Of a DNA stretch of 27,783 bases, positions 1-6,754 are shown in pieces (positions within the stretch are counted from its first letter, which is position 1; every line of letters begins with the position of its first letter). The DNA is taken from positions 1 to 27,783 of the forward strand of contig JBFLYK010000075.1 of assembly GCA_040756995.1 (NCBI GenBank), read 5' to 3'. Source of the DNA: BP-133 sp040756995 (lineage in GTDB: Bacteria; Actinomycetota; Acidimicrobiia; IMCC26256; BP-133). A program made the translations under genes and the position numbers. A model generated the notes under the pieces. That model was given only the letters and a program-made list of their open reading frames with translations, ran no database searches and was not told the origin of the DNA.

Positions 1-2
1 CT

Positions 3-92
3 ATCGGGCCTCCAGCGCGCCCGGTCGCGCTTGTGCCGCTGGACTCCGAGGCGGGATTGCCCTACGTCATGCCCTACGTTGTCGGGCGGTGA
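3..92 (+). CDS. C-terminal end of an unidentified upstream protein (partial)
   Basis: An open frame runs in from the left edge and stops at TGA 90-92, giving 29 residues that end in PLDSEAGLPYVMPYVVGR. I do not recognise the family from this tail. The stop overlaps the GTG start of the next gene (GTGA at 89-92), so it is probably the preceding member of the cobalamin operon and translationally coupled to it. The function cannot be judged from this fragment. Confidence 0.5.
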   Translation: MGPPARPVALVPLDSEAGLPYVMPYVVGR

Positions 93-1006
93 TCAAGACC
101 AGCGTTTATCTGCCGCCTCGGCTCAAGGAGGCGTTGGCGGCCCGGGCGGCCGCCACCGGCCGGAGCGAGGCCGAGGTGATCCGGGCCGCGCTCGAAGCCG
201 AGGTGCGCTCGCCGGCCCCCGCCGCTACGGCCTGGCGGGCGACCGGCTCGCCGCCGGCCGGCGAGATGCCGGTTCCCGGACGGTTGGTCGGGGTCGGCGT
301 CGGTCCGGGGGAAGCCGATCTGCTGACCGTGCGGGCCCTGACGGCCCTCCGGCGGGCCGACCGGGTCGTCGCCCCGGCCACCGCCGTCGACGCCGTCGGA
401 CGGGCGGAGGCGATCGTGCGGCAGGCGATGCCCGGCCTGCGAGTGGAGCGGATCCCGTTCGCCATGGCGCCGGGCCGGGCGGAGCGCGACCGGTCGCTGA
501 AGGAGGCGGCCGACGTCCTCGCCCGCTATCTGGCCGCCGGCGAGGAGGTCGCCTTCGTGACCCTCGGCGACCCGCTGACCTACTCCACCTTCACCTCGGT
601 GGCCGCGGCGGTCCACGAGCGCCGGCCGGCGACGGTGGTCGAGCAGGTGCCCGGGATCATGGCCTTCCAGGCACTGGCCGCCCGGACGGGGACCACCGTC
701 ACCGACGAACGGCAGCGGCTGATGGTCCGGACGGCCCTCGACGGCGAGGACATCGCCACCGACCTGTCCCACCCCGACGTGACCGTCGTCCTCTACAAGG
801 GTGGGCGCCGCCTCCCCGACCTGGCCAAGGCGGCCGCCGCCGCCGGCCGCATGTCCGGGGCGGTGGCCGGCGAGCTCCTGGGTATGCCCGGCGAACGGAT
901 CGGTCCGCTCGCCGACCTCGCCGCCGACGGCCCGGCCTCCTATCTGGCGACCGTGATCATCCCGGCGGCGTCGCCCGCACCCGACGTCCCGGGGGACCGG
1001 CAGTGA
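89..1006 (+). CDS. cobI: Precorrin-2 C20-methyltransferase with an N-terminal ribbon-helix-helix DNA-binding domain
   Basis: This 305-residue protein has two parts. Residues 1-39 read as a CopG/Arc-type ribbon-helix-helix: a short beta strand (IKTSVYLP), then two helices around the turn ATGRSEAEVI. A Pro/Ala-rich linker (about 40-65) leads to a tetrapyrrole methylase fold starting GRLVGVGVGPGEADLLT, with TLGDPLTYSTF near residue 155 and VEQVPGIMAFQA near 180. These are typical of CobI/CbiL, which moves a methyl group from S-adenosylmethionine to C20 of precorrin-2. The GTG start overlaps the upstream stop, which favours the full-length fusion. An internal ATG at 266, with only a weak ribosome site, could give the enzyme alone. 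The stop overlaps the next start (GTGA). The enzyme family is clear; DNA binding is inferred. Confidence 0.88.
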   Translation: MIKTSVYLPPRLKEALAARAAATGRSEAEVIRAALEAEVRSPAPAATAWRATGSPPAGEMPVPGRLVGVGVGPGEADLLTVRALTALRRADRVVAPATAVDAVGRAEAIVRQAMPGLRVERIPFAMAPGRAERDRSLKEAADVLARYLAAGEEVAFVTLGDPLTYSTFTSVAAAVHERRPATVVEQVPGIMAFQALAARTGTTVTDERQRLMVRTALDGEDIATDLSHPDVTVVLYKGGRRLPDLAKAAAAAGRMSGAVAGELLGMPGERIGPLADLAADGPASYLATVIIPAASPAPDVPGDRQ

Positions 1007-1818
1007 TCTCGTTCGTCGGCGCCGGGCCCGGGGCCCCGGACCTCATCACGCTGCGGGGGGCGGCCCGGCTGGCGGCGGCCGACGTGGTGGTGTGGGCCGG
1101 CTCCCTGGTGCCGGAGGCCGTGCTGGAGCACTGCCGGCCGGGGGTGGAGGTCCACGACTCGGCGACGATGACGCTGGAGGACGTGCTCGGCGTGTACGCC
1201 GCCCACGACGAGACGGCCCGGATCGTGCGGCTCCATTCCGGCGACCCGGCCGTCTACGGCGCCATCGCCGAGCAGATGGACTGGTGCCTGGCCCAGGCCC
1301 GCTCGTTCGAGGTGGTGCCCGGCGTCTCCTCGGTGGCGGCCGCCGCCGCCACCCTGGCCCGGGAGCTGACCGTCCCCGGGGTGAGCCAGAGCGTCGTGCT
1401 GACCCGGCTGGCCGGGCGCACCGCCGCCTCCATGCCGCCCGGCGAGGGTGTGGCGGCCTTTGCGCCCCACGGCGCCACCATGGCCGTGTTCCTCTCGGCC
1501 GCCCGACCCGACGAGCTGGCCGCCGAGCTGCTCGCGCCGGGTTCCGGCTACGGGCCCGACACCCCGGCCGCCATCATCGTCCGGGCCAGCTGGCCCGACG
1601 AGACCGTCGTGCGGACGACCGTCGCCCGCCTGGCCGACGACCTGCGGGCCACCGGCGCCACCATGACCGCCCTCGTCCTGGTCGGCGAGGCGCTGGCCGA
1701 GGCCCCGGTCCGCCGGCGGTCGCACCTCTACGAGCCGACCTACACCACGGCCTACCGCCTCCGCTCCGCGGCCGGCTCCACCCGGGGCCGGCCTTCCGCC
1801 CGGCGGAGGGAAGAATGA
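1003..1818 (+). CDS. cobM: Precorrin-4 C11-methyltransferase
   Basis: This 271-residue tetrapyrrole methylase adds the C11 methyl group to the corrin precursor using S-adenosylmethionine. It begins ISFVGAGPGAPDLITLRG, the glycine-rich first loop of CobM/CbiF. HSGDPAVYGA follows near residue 80 and VVPGVSSVAAAAA near 105, and it ends in SHLYEPTYTTAYR, a tail characteristic of this family. Length is normal for CobM, apart from a short Arg-rich tail. The GTG start overlaps the stop of the preceding gene by four bases. At the 3' end there is a strong Shine-Dalgarno (GGAGGG, 1805-1810), but it precedes a micro-ORF rather than cobL. In the pathway it acts after ring contraction by CbiH/CbiG, encoded two genes downstream. 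Confidence 0.93.
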   Translation: MISFVGAGPGAPDLITLRGAARLAAADVVVWAGSLVPEAVLEHCRPGVEVHDSATMTLEDVLGVYAAHDETARIVRLHSGDPAVYGAIAEQMDWCLAQARSFEVVPGVSSVAAAAATLARELTVPGVSQSVVLTRLAGRTAASMPPGEGVAAFAPHGATMAVFLSAARPDELAAELLAPGSGYGPDTPAAIIVRASWPDETVVRTTVARLADDLRATGATMTALVLVGEALAEAPVRRRSHLYEPTYTTAYRLRSAAGSTRGRPSARRREE

Positions 1819-1874
1819 GACGCGGACTGCGGCAGGCGCCCTTTCCTCACCGGCGCCAGCCGGGGCGGCCGTGA
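1815..1874 (+). CDS. Bridging micro-ORF between cobM and cobL (19 aa)
   Basis: An ATG at 1815 overlaps the cobM stop (ATGA, 1815-1818) and is preceded by GGAGGG (1805-1810) with a four-base spacer. The frame encodes MRRGLRQAPFPHRRQPGRP and stops at TGA 1872-1874, overlapping the cobL GTG start (GTGA). It therefore fills the whole 52-base gap and could carry terminating ribosomes from cobM to cobL, which lacks a good ribosome site of its own. The peptide is very basic (six Arg) and resembles nothing I know. Translation is inferred from the layout only; chance is not excluded. Confidence 0.4.
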   Translation: MRRGLRQAPFPHRRQPGRP

Positions 1875-3136
1875 CGGCGGCTCTCACTCCCATCGCCATC
1901 GTCGGGTTCGTCGGCGACGAGTGCTTCGGCCGGGCGGCCGAGGCCGCCCTGCGGGCGGCGGACCTCGTCATCGCCACCGGCCGGCTGCTCGATGTCCTGC
2001 CGGGTGACGTCGGCGGGAAGCGGGTCGAGCTGGCCGGGAGCCTGGGCGAGACGCTGGAATTGGTGGCGGAGCGGCGGGCGCTCGGGGAACGGGTGTGTCT
2101 GCTGGCGTCCGGCGATCCGGGGTTCTTCGGGATCGTGCGGGTCGCGTCGGCCCGCTTCGGGCCCGAGGCGCTGGAGATCCATCCGGCGCCGTCATCGGTG
2201 GCGGTGGCCTTCGCCCGGGCCGGGGTCCACTGGGACGACGCCGTCGTCGTCTCGGCCCACGGGCGGCCGTTGGCGGCGGCGGCCGAGCAGGTGCTCCCCC
2301 ACCCGAAGGCAGCCGTGCTCACCGCCCCCGACCAGCCGCCCGAGGCGCTCGGCCGGGCTCTCCTCACCGCCGGCTGCGGGCCCCGGCGGGTCACGGTCTG
2401 CGCCAACCTGGGCCACGGCGACGAGGCCGTGACCACCACCGACCTCGCCGGACTGGCCGCCGGGACCTTCCCACCCCTGGCGGTGGTGATCCTCCAGGCG
2501 CCGCCGGCCTCGGAACCCGATGCCGCCGGCGGCCCGTTCGGCGCCCCGGCCACCCTGGTCTGGGGACGGCCCGACGACCTCTACGAGCACCGGGCGGGAA
2601 TGATCACGAAGGCCGAGGTGCGGGCGGTCGCCCTCGGCAAGCTGGCGCTGCCGCGCACCGGCGTGCTGTGGGACGTCGGCGCGGGCTCGGGCTCGGTGGC
2701 GATCGAATGCGCCCGGCTGGCCCCCGGGCTCCGGGTGTTCGCCGTGGAGCGCCGACCCGACGACCTCGCCCGGTTGAGACAGAACGCCGCTGACACTGGC
2801 GTTGTCGTTGTGGAAGGTGAGGCGCCAGACGTGCTGGCCGAGCTTCCGGACCCTGATCGTGTGTTCGTAGGCGGAGGCGGCCTGAACGTGCTGGAATCTG
2901 TAATGGACCGCTTACGGCCCGCCGGTGTCGTCGTCGCCACCTATGCCGCTCTCGACCGGGCGGCGGCCGCGGCGACGCGGCTGGGGCATATGGTCCAGGT
3001 TGCTGTCAGTCGCGGGGTGCCCCTCGGGGGGAGCGGCGCCCTGCGACTGGCGGCCGAGAATCCCGTCTTCGTGTGCTGGGGTCCCGATCCGGAACTCGAA
3101 GGGCCGCAGGCCCGGCCCGGGGCGTCGCGGCCATGA
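1871..3136 (+). CDS. cobL: Precorrin-6Y C5,15-methyltransferase (decarboxylating), CbiE-CbiT fusion
   Basis: This 421-residue two-domain enzyme methylates C5 and C15 and decarboxylates the C12 acetate side chain. The N-terminal CbiE-type domain (about 1-215) starts IAIVGFVGDECFG, with LASGDPGFFGI near residue 78 and HPAPSSVAVAFARAG near 100. The C-terminal CbiT-type domain begins MITKAEVRAVALGKLALP near 243 and has a Rossmann S-adenosylmethionine site (LWDVGAGSGSVAIE) and the FVGGGG loop. The GTG start at 1871 gives a normal N-terminus. Its stop overlaps the next ATG (ATGA at 3133). Codon use dips in GC around 2775-2915, inside the CbiT domain. The fusion itself is the usual CobL arrangement. 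Confidence 0.93.
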   Translation: MTAALTPIAIVGFVGDECFGRAAEAALRAADLVIATGRLLDVLPGDVGGKRVELAGSLGETLELVAERRALGERVCLLASGDPGFFGIVRVASARFGPEALEIHPAPSSVAVAFARAGVHWDDAVVVSAHGRPLAAAAEQVLPHPKAAVLTAPDQPPEALGRALLTAGCGPRRVTVCANLGHGDEAVTTTDLAGLAAGTFPPLAVVILQAPPASEPDAAGGPFGAPATLVWGRPDDLYEHRAGMITKAEVRAVALGKLALPRTGVLWDVGAGSGSVAIECARLAPGLRVFAVERRPDDLARLRQNAADTGVVVVEGEAPDVLAELPDPDRVFVGGGGLNVLESVMDRLRPAGVVVATYAALDRAAAAATRLGHMVQVAVSRGVPLGGSGALRLAAENPVFVCWGPDPELEGPQARPGASRP

Positions 3137-4920
3137 GCGGCGAGCGCATTGTCGCCTGCTCCGTGACCGGGGCGGGAGCGGCGCTGGCCCGGCGACTGCC
3201 CTACGAGCACCGACATGGCGGTCTGGTGGCCACCGTGCGGGAGCGGTGGGCCGAGGTCGACGGCTTCGTGCTCGTCTGCGCCACCGGGATCGCCGTGCGG
3301 GCCATCGCACCGCAGCTGGCCGACAAGGGCTCCGACCCCGCCGTCGTGGTGGTCGACGACGCCGGCCGCTTCGCCATCGCCCTCAGCGGGGGCCACGAAG
3401 GCGGCGCCAACGTCCTGGCCCGCGAGGTGGCGGCCCTCCTTGGCGCCGAACCGGTCGTGACGACCGCCACCGACGCCGCCGGCCTGCCCGCCCTCGACAC
3501 CCTGCCCGGCTTCACCGCCACCGGCGATCTCGCCGCCGTGACCCGGGCCTGGCTCGACGGCTCCCCGCCCAGCATCACGGTCGACCCTGCGCTGGCGGCT
3601 TGGCCCCTCCCCGAGCCGCTCGGCTCGGCCGCCGCCTCGGCCCGTGATTCAGCTGAATCATCCGTGGTGCCGGCGGCCGCGGCGACGGTGCTCGTGACGG
3701 ACCGGGATGTCGCACCGGCGCCAGGGCATGTGGCCCTCCGGCCGAAGTCCCTGGTGTTGGGCGTTGGGTCGAGCAGCGGGGCGAACCCCGAAGCGTTGCA
3801 TCGGCTGGTGGTCGAGACACTGGCCAATGCCGGGCTTTCGGCCGACGCGGTGGGCTGCGTCGCCACGGTCGACCAGAAGGCCGACGAGCCGGCCATCGTC
3901 GAGCTGGCCGCCACTCTTGGCGTTGGCCTGCGCACGTTTCCAGCGGAGGTGCTGTCCGGAGTGGCCGTTCCCAACCCGAGTTCGGTGGTCGAGGCGGCCG
4001 TGGGGACCCCATCGGTGGCTGAAGCGGCTGCCCTCACGGGAGCCGGCGCGCTCCCCCGCCCCGGGGAGCTCGGGGCCGAGCCGGTCGGGCCGGCACTCGT
4101 CGTGGAGAAACGCCGGTCCGGGGAGGCGACGGTGGCGGTGGCGCGGCGGGTGACGCCGGAAGGCCATCTGGCTGTCGTCGGGCTCGGGCCGGGCGATCCG
4201 AAGCTCAGGACGCCGGCGGCCGCGGCCGCCGTCCGCCAGGCTGATGTCGTCATCGGCTACGGCCCGTACGTCGACCTCGCCGACGACCTGCTGACCGCTC
4301 GGCAGACGGTCGTGCGCTCCGCCATCGGGGCCGAGACCGAGAGGGTCACCGAGGCCCTGAGCCGGGCGGCGGGCGGAGAGCAGGTCGCCCTCGTGTGCTC
4401 CGGCGACCCGGGCGTGTACGCCATGGCCTCGCTGGTCTGTGAGCTGGCGCCACAGCACGGGCACCCGCCGGTCACGGTCGTGCCCGGCGTGACGGCGGCT
4501 CTGGCGGCGGCGGCGGTGCTCGGTGCGCCGCTCGGCCATGACCATGCCGCCGTCTCCCTCTCCGACCTGCTCACTCCGTGGCCGGTCATCGAGCGGCGCC
4601 TGCGGGCGGTGGCCGACGGCGACTTCACCGTCTCCCTCTACAACCCCCGCTCGAAGCGGCGCACCACCCAGCTCGACAGGGCGCTCGAGATCCTCGGCGC
4701 CCAGCGGCCGCCCGGAACGCCGGCCGCCATCGTCACCGACGTCGGCCGTCCCGCCCAGCGCGTCGTCCGCACCACCCTCGACGACCTCGACCCCGAGCAG
4801 GTCGACATGCTGTCCCTGGTCGTGGTCGGCTCCAGCACCACCCGGTGGCAGGGCGGGCGCATGGTCACCCCCCGCGGCTACCTCGTCCCCGCCGAGGCCG
4901 CCGAACACGCCGGCGCATGA
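3133..4920 (+). CDS. CbiG-CbiH fusion: cobalt-precorrin-5A hydrolase plus precorrin-3B C17-methyltransferase
   Basis: This 595-residue protein joins two consecutive activities of corrin-ring contraction. Residues about 1-330 are CbiG: an N-terminal and central region with SGGHEGGANVLAREVAALL and TTATDAAGLPALD, then the C-terminal subdomain from VLGVGSSSGAN through TVDQKADEPAIVELA and VPNPSSVVEAAVGTPSVAEAAAL. CbiG opens the delta-lactone and releases acetaldehyde. From about 341 a CobJ/CbiH methylase follows (LAVVGLGPGDPKLRTP, VCSGDPGVYAMA, VVPGVTAALAAAA, SLYNPRSKRRTTQL), which methylates C17 and contracts the ring. No extra Cys-rich tail like the Fe-S CbiH variants is present. The ATG overlaps the cobL stop and the TGA overlaps the next ATG. 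CbiG rather than CobG implies an oxygen-independent opening step. Confidence 0.92.
   Translation: MSGERIVACSVTGAGAALARRLPYEHRHGGLVATVRERWAEVDGFVLVCATGIAVRAIAPQLADKGSDPAVVVVDDAGRFAIALSGGHEGGANVLAREVAALLGAEPVVTTATDAAGLPALDTLPGFTATGDLAAVTRAWLDGSPPSITVDPALAAWPLPEPLGSAAASARDSAESSVVPAAAATVLVTDRDVAPAPGHVALRPKSLVLGVGSSSGANPEALHRLVVETLANAGLSADAVGCVATVDQKADEPAIVELAATLGVGLRTFPAEVLSGVAVPNPSSVVEAAVGTPSVAEAAALTGAGALPRPGELGAEPVGPALVVEKRRSGEATVAVARRVTPEGHLAVVGLGPGDPKLRTPAAAAAVRQADVVIGYGPYVDLADDLLTARQTVVRSAIGAETERVTEALSRAAGGEQVALVCSGDPGVYAMASLVCELAPQHGHPPVTVVPGVTAALAAAAVLGAPLGHDHAAVSLSDLLTPWPVIERRLRAVADGDFTVSLYNPRSKRRTTQLDRALEILGAQRPPGTPAAIVTDVGRPAQRVVRTTLDDLDPEQVDMLSLVVVGSSTTRWQGGRMVTPRGYLVPAEAAEHAGA
3645..3660. 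repeat. Perfect 16-bp palindrome inside the cbiGH gene
   Basis: TGATTCAGCTGAATCA is a perfect 8+8 palindrome, AT-rich in a GC-rich setting. It falls in the linker between the CbiG central and C-terminal subdomains (around residue 172). It may be chance or a protein-binding site. Confidence 0.4.
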
Positions 4921-5690
4921 CCGTCGCCGTCGCCCCGATCTGCGTCGCCTGCGGGGCCTGCCTGGTCACCTGCCCGGAGCGGGCCCTGCTCCCCGCGCCG
5001 CGGCGGCCGGCGGTGATCGACTCGCTCTGCACCGACTGCCTGGCCTGTCTGGAGGTCTGCCCCGTGGACGCCATCGTCCCGTCCCCGCCCGTCCATCCGA
5101 TCGAGGAGGAGAGCTACCGGATCCTGGCCGAACGGGTCGACCTCTCGGTCTGGCCCGAGGGCGCCCGCGACGTCGTGGCCCGCATGGTGCACGCCACGGC
5201 CGACGAGTCGTTCGCCGCCACGGCCCTGGTCGGCGAGCGGGCGGTCGAAGCGGCGGTGGAGGCGCTGGCCGCCGGAGCGCCGGTGATCTGTGACGCCCGC
5301 ATGGTCGTGGCCGGTATCCCGTCGGTCCCCGGCGCCATCTGCTTCCTGGACGAGGTCCCGGTCGCCCCGGCCGGCGACACCCGCTCGGCGGCGGCGATCC
5401 GCCTCGCCGCCGACCGGCACCCCGACGGTGCCCTGTGGATCATCGGCAACGCGCCCACCGCTCTGTTCGCCCTCCTCGACCTGCACGCCGCCGGAGCGGT
5501 GCGGCCGGCGGCCGTGGTCGGCCTCCCGGTCGGCTACGTGGGGGCGGCGGAGTCCAAAGCCGCCCTCTGGGCCGGCAGCCTCCGGCCGCTGTCGATCACC
5601 AACACCGGCGTCCGCGGGGGCAGCCCGGCCGCCGCCGGGGCGGTCAACGCCCTGGCCCGCCTGGCCCGGGCCCGGCGCGCCTCGACCTGA
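4917..5690 (+). CDS. cbiC: Precorrin-8X methylmutase fused to an N-terminal 2[4Fe-4S] ferredoxin domain
   Basis: This 257-residue protein starts with two complete CxxCxxCxxxCP motifs (Cys 9, 12, 15, 19 and Cys 38, 41, 44, 48), the signature of a bacterial-type ferredoxin with two [4Fe-4S] clusters. From about residue 60 it is CbiC/CobH: IEEESYRILAERVDLS, the catalytic-histidine motif RMVHATAD (His 92), VICDARMVVAGI, then LPVGYVGAAESKAAL and the terminal GGSPAAAGAVNALA. CbiC moves the methyl group from C11 to C12, giving hydrogenobyrinic or cobyrinic acid. That reaction needs no electrons, so the clusters probably serve another step or a structural role (inference). The ATG overlaps the cbiGH stop. 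The 178 bases after it suggest this is the end of the operon. Confidence 0.9.
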   Translation: MTVAVAPICVACGACLVTCPERALLPAPRRPAVIDSLCTDCLACLEVCPVDAIVPSPPVHPIEEESYRILAERVDLSVWPEGARDVVARMVHATADESFAATALVGERAVEAAVEALAAGAPVICDARMVVAGIPSVPGAICFLDEVPVAPAGDTRSAAAIRLAADRHPDGALWIIGNAPTALFALLDLHAAGAVRPAAVVGLPVGYVGAAESKAALWAGSLRPLSITNTGVRGGSPAAAGAVNALARLARARRAST

Positions 5691-5857
5691 ACAGCAGCTC
5701 GAAGCTCCACCGACGGGCCGCGCGCCACGCCACCTTCAGGCTTTAGATACACGTCAGCGGCTCGGCCTTATCGGGCGGACGGGCGGCTGTTACGGTCGCC
5801 GGGGTCGGCCGGGCTGGGGAGTCTGGGGCAGCACCTTCTTGGCAGAACAGCAACGAC

Positions 5858-5863
5858 GAGGAG
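5858..5863 (+). promoter_or_regulatory. Ribosome binding site that decides the start at 5869
   Basis: GAGGAG lies five bases before GTG 5869, which opens directly into the hydrophobic segment. It also lies three bases before ATG 5867, but that frame stops after 12 codons. A TTG at 5839 in the correct frame has no comparable site. Confidence 0.5.
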
Positions 5864-5868
5864 CCTAT

Positions 5869-6516
5869 GTGGGGCTGGCGTTGGCGTCGGCTCTCGTCGT
5901 GCTGATCGCCAGTGGCGTCGCCGTCAGCCGCCTCGGTTCGGACGACCGTCCCGACCGGAGCAGCCAGACCGCCTCCCCCGCCCGGCCGCTCGAGCGCAGC
6001 GCCCCGGTTCCCGCCGCCCCCGGGCCCGAAGGCCCCGGGCCGGCCGTGTCCTCGACGCCGGCACCGGTCCCCCCGCCGGTACCGGCTCCGAACACGGTGC
6101 GCCGCCCGGGGGCGAAGCCCTCGGCAGCGCCGGTGGGTTCCCCGGGCTCGGCCGCCGCCGCCGGGGGCGGGATGGCCGGGAAGGACACGCCGCCCGCCGA
6201 CGCCACCGCCTCCGACGACCCGGGTTCGACCGACCCCCCGACCCAGGGCTCGGCCACCGGCGGGTCGGCCGGGTCCCCGCCGCCGTCACCCCAGGGTGAA
6301 CCCGACTCGGCGGCGTTGCTGGCGGCGTCGGTGTCGGTCGGCGAAGGGTCGACCGGGGCCGTCGTCGGCGCCGGGCTCGGCGATGCGCCCGAGGCCGACG
6401 TCACGGTGGGCGACAGCCGGGTCGTCGGGGACGCTCCCCCGTCCGGCGGAACGGCCGTCGACCTGGGCGGCCGCTTCCTCCATCCGCCCCCGACCGTCCC
6501 GACCCTCCCGGGATGA
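5869..6516 (+). CDS. Single-pass membrane protein with a Pro/Ala/Gly-rich extracytoplasmic region
   Basis: I do not recognise this 215-residue protein. It opens with a hydrophobic helix (GLALASALVVLIASGVAVS, residues 2-20) that could be an uncleaved anchor. A long low-complexity stretch rich in Pro, Ala, Gly, Ser and Thr follows, probably disordered and outside the membrane. A slightly more ordered part (about 140-200) has LLAASVSVGEGSTGAVVGAG and EADVTVGDSRVVGDAP, and the C-terminus is FLHPPPTVPTLPG. I chose GTG 5869 for its GAGGAG site; TTG 5839 would add ten residues. It lies 178 bases after cbiC and is probably a separate unit. Its 3' end faces the hairpin block before cobT. Confidence 0.6.
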   Translation: MGLALASALVVLIASGVAVSRLGSDDRPDRSSQTASPARPLERSAPVPAAPGPEGPGPAVSSTPAPVPPPVPAPNTVRRPGAKPSAAPVGSPGSAAAAGGGMAGKDTPPADATASDDPGSTDPPTQGSATGGSAGSPPPSPQGEPDSAALLAASVSVGEGSTGAVVGAGLGDAPEADVTVGDSRVVGDAPPSGGTAVDLGGRFLHPPPTVPTLPG

Positions 6517-6653
6517 GCCGCCCGGCGAACCTGTCGAGCAGCCAGCCGAGTGACATCTCCGCTGGCGGCCGCGCCCCCGCTGGGCGCCGCACCGGGCCAC
6601 AGAAATCCCGAAGAACACTCAACCTCGAGGCGACGTAAAGGCTTCACGGCCAG

Positions 6654-6754
6654 GCGTGGGGCAGGGGCCCCACGCTCTGGAGGAGCCTGGGGTTGGGGCC
6701 CCAGGCGGGGCGGCGAAGCCGCCAGAAACAAGGCCGTAGCGGGCGCCAGCCCGC
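6654..6754. repeat. Cluster of four consecutive perfect hairpins between convergent genes
   Basis: Four perfect inverted repeats lie in 101 bases. The first is 6654-6675, a 9-bp stem (GCGTGGGGC) with loop AGGG. The second is 6685-6706, an 8-bp stem (GCCTGGGG) with a six-base loop. The third is 6709-6723, GGCGGC-GAA-GCCGCC. The fourth is 6739-6754, GCGGGC-GCCA-GCCCGC, which ends on the base before the cobT stop. They can serve as terminators on both strands. The serial arrangement also resembles a dispersed intergenic repeat element. No T-tract is present. Confidence 0.6.

Noticed and set aside
940..2553. A 537-codon minus-strand open frame opposite cobM and cobL
   Set aside because: Low-complexity Arg/Gly/Pro/Ala translation with no motif, while both + strand genes show full family signatures.
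5691..5868. Possible cobalamin riboswitch after cbiC or before the membrane protein
   Set aside because: I could not find a B12-box-like core or the expected paired elements here or in the other intergenic regions.
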